Shown piece by piece: positions 23,380-24,028 of a stretch of DNA of 24,028 nucleotides. Every line of letters begins with the position of its first letter. Position 1 is the first letter of the stretch. The notes under the pieces are model-generated. The model made no database searches and was not told the origin of the DNA. It was given only the letters and a program-made list of their open reading frames with translations. Both the position numbers and the translations under genes were made by a program. Source of the DNA: CAYMUR01 sp964393615. Lineage in GTDB: Bacteria; Planctomycetota; Planctomycetia; Pirellulales; Pirellulaceae. The DNA lies in contig CAYMUR010000082.1 of the NCBI GenBank assembly GCA_964393615.1, positions 1 through 24,028 of the forward strand, written 5' to 3'.

Positions 23380-23737
23380 GGTCGGGTACCTTTTCGAGTC
23401 ATCATTGTGAACGTCCAGTTTCCCATCATGCCACATCTCGATTCGTGTGCAAAGATGATGTGGCCGGCTCGACGGGTCGTGGTTTACCCGCATGGACAGG
23501 AACCTTAGAATGAGCGGGAACCAGTGCAATACTGTGGCAGATGATCCGTGGCCCTGGGATGTTGCTCTCCGGGAATATGTGCACTTGGTAGGTTGTATAG
23601 GTTCTGTCAGGAAAGGTAGTTCGGTGCCAAGGCGGCTTTTGCAACGTTCTTTCGTATGGTAATAGTTTTGTAACCACCCGGTGAGCAGCAGCTCCTGGTC
23701 CAGCGATGGCTTTTTCCAAACCGCAAGGATTCTTATC
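23380..23737. other. divergent intergenic region between oxidoreductase and isomerase genes
   Basis: No gene is supported. It must hold the promoters of both divergent genes. A loose TTGCAA / TAATAG pair (about 23638-23665) could serve the plus-strand gene but the spacing is short. A small CGGGT / ACCCG stem lies at 23473-23490. I see no clear operator. Confidence 0.4.
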
Positions 23738-24028
23738 ATGAAAATTGGTTTATTTACCGATGGTCTGCCGGATCTTGACTTTCATGCAGCTCTCGACTGG
23801 GTCGCAGAACGAGAAATCGAAGTTGTTGAAATATCGACGGGCGGTTTTTCTAACACGCCGCATTGCAATCGGAAGGAAATGTTGGGCAGCGCGGATGCCC
23901 GTTCCGCATGGATGGATGCGATTACGAGTCGTGGCCTTGTGCTTAGCGCTTTGAACTGTAATGGCAATCTTCTGGACCCGCATCCCGAGCGACGGAATGT
24001 GATGCAAGAGTGCGTTCGCGAAACGATC
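23738..24028 (+). CDS. sugar phosphate isomerase/epimerase-like protein (partial)
   Basis: Ninety-seven residues are visible before the window ends, with no stop. The start MKIGLFTDGLPDLDFHAALDW, the EVVEISTGGF strand and LVLSALNCNGNLLDPHPERR match the xylose isomerase-like TIM-barrel superfamily (AP endonuclease 2 fold; IolE/IolI-type enzymes), metal-dependent sugar isomerases or epimerases of the cytoplasm. ATG 23738 has AAGGA about 9 bases upstream. It diverges from a Gfo/Idh/MocA oxidoreductase; the two families often act on the same sugar or inositol derivative, and the pairing supports that reading. Metal ligands lie mostly in the missing C-terminal two-thirds, so activity cannot be judged. 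Confidence 0.8.
   Translation, partial: MKIGLFTDGLPDLDFHAALDWVAEREIEVVEISTGGFSNTPHCNRKEMLGSADARSAWMDAITSRGLVLSALNCNGNLLDPHPERRNVMQECVRETI

Noticed and set aside
22966..23508. 180-codon plus-strand open frame opposite the second Gfo/Idh/MocA gene
   Set aside because: Antisense to well-conserved oxidoreductase motifs (EKPL, Rossmann start); no recognisable domain or ribosome-binding site.

Overview
The window looks like a chromosomal piece of a heterotrophic planctomycete, probably of the Pirellulales type. The clearest sign is a 1413-residue surface protein that opens with the planctomycete LEPR-XLL-type export motif (LESREMLS) and carries a dockerin-like pair of calcium loops near its end. 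Other signs are Tat-exported proteins of planctomycete type, a PEP-CTERM protein, several Gfo/Idh/MocA oxidoreductases, BNR/Asp-box sialidase-like enzymes and a PQQ-like beta-propeller protein. A run of exactly 100 N (13699-13798) shows a draft scaffold with a join of unknown size. Taxonomy is inferred from protein style only; no rRNA or marker gene is present.

Layout. 1-2461 (+): the C-terminal tail of an exported glycan-active protein, a heparan-alpha-glucosaminide N-acetyltransferase-like membrane protein and a nitrilase-family amidase. 2554-5125 (-): a polytopic membrane protein of unknown function and a secreted matrixin-like zinc metalloprotease with a PEP-CTERM anchor and a well-formed promoter. 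5705-12065 (+): the giant LEPR-XLL protein (GH43-like propeller, FnIII, two copies of a 279-residue lectin-like module, Ig-like domain, dockerin, 15-bp minisatellite), a DUF6868 membrane protein and a Sec-exported sialidase-like protein. 12115-18719 (-): a Tat-exported protein of an unnamed family, the scaffold gap, DUF167, an SRPBCC protein, a PQQ-like propeller protein, and a coupled set VOC protein - Gfo/Idh/MocA dehydrogenase - COG3618-type amidohydrolase/lactonase. 18852-22039 (+): an MFS transporter divergent from that set, then a Tat-exported sialidase-like protein. 22333-24028: a second Gfo/Idh/MocA oxidoreductase (-) divergent from a sugar phosphate isomerase/epimerase-like gene (+) that runs off the window.

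The common theme is capture and breakdown of complex acidic or aminated glycans: cell-surface or periplasmic propeller hydrolases and lectin-like modules outside, one MFS importer, and cytoplasmic dehydrogenase, lactonase and isomerase-type enzymes for released sugars. The substrate cannot be read from the sequence. I found no tRNA, rRNA, CRISPR array, insertion sequence, phage gene or obvious defence system. The most unusual points are the tandem lectin module, the in-frame minisatellite behind the dockerin, the DUF167 gene without a normal start codon, and two sizeable conserved-looking proteins without an assigned function.
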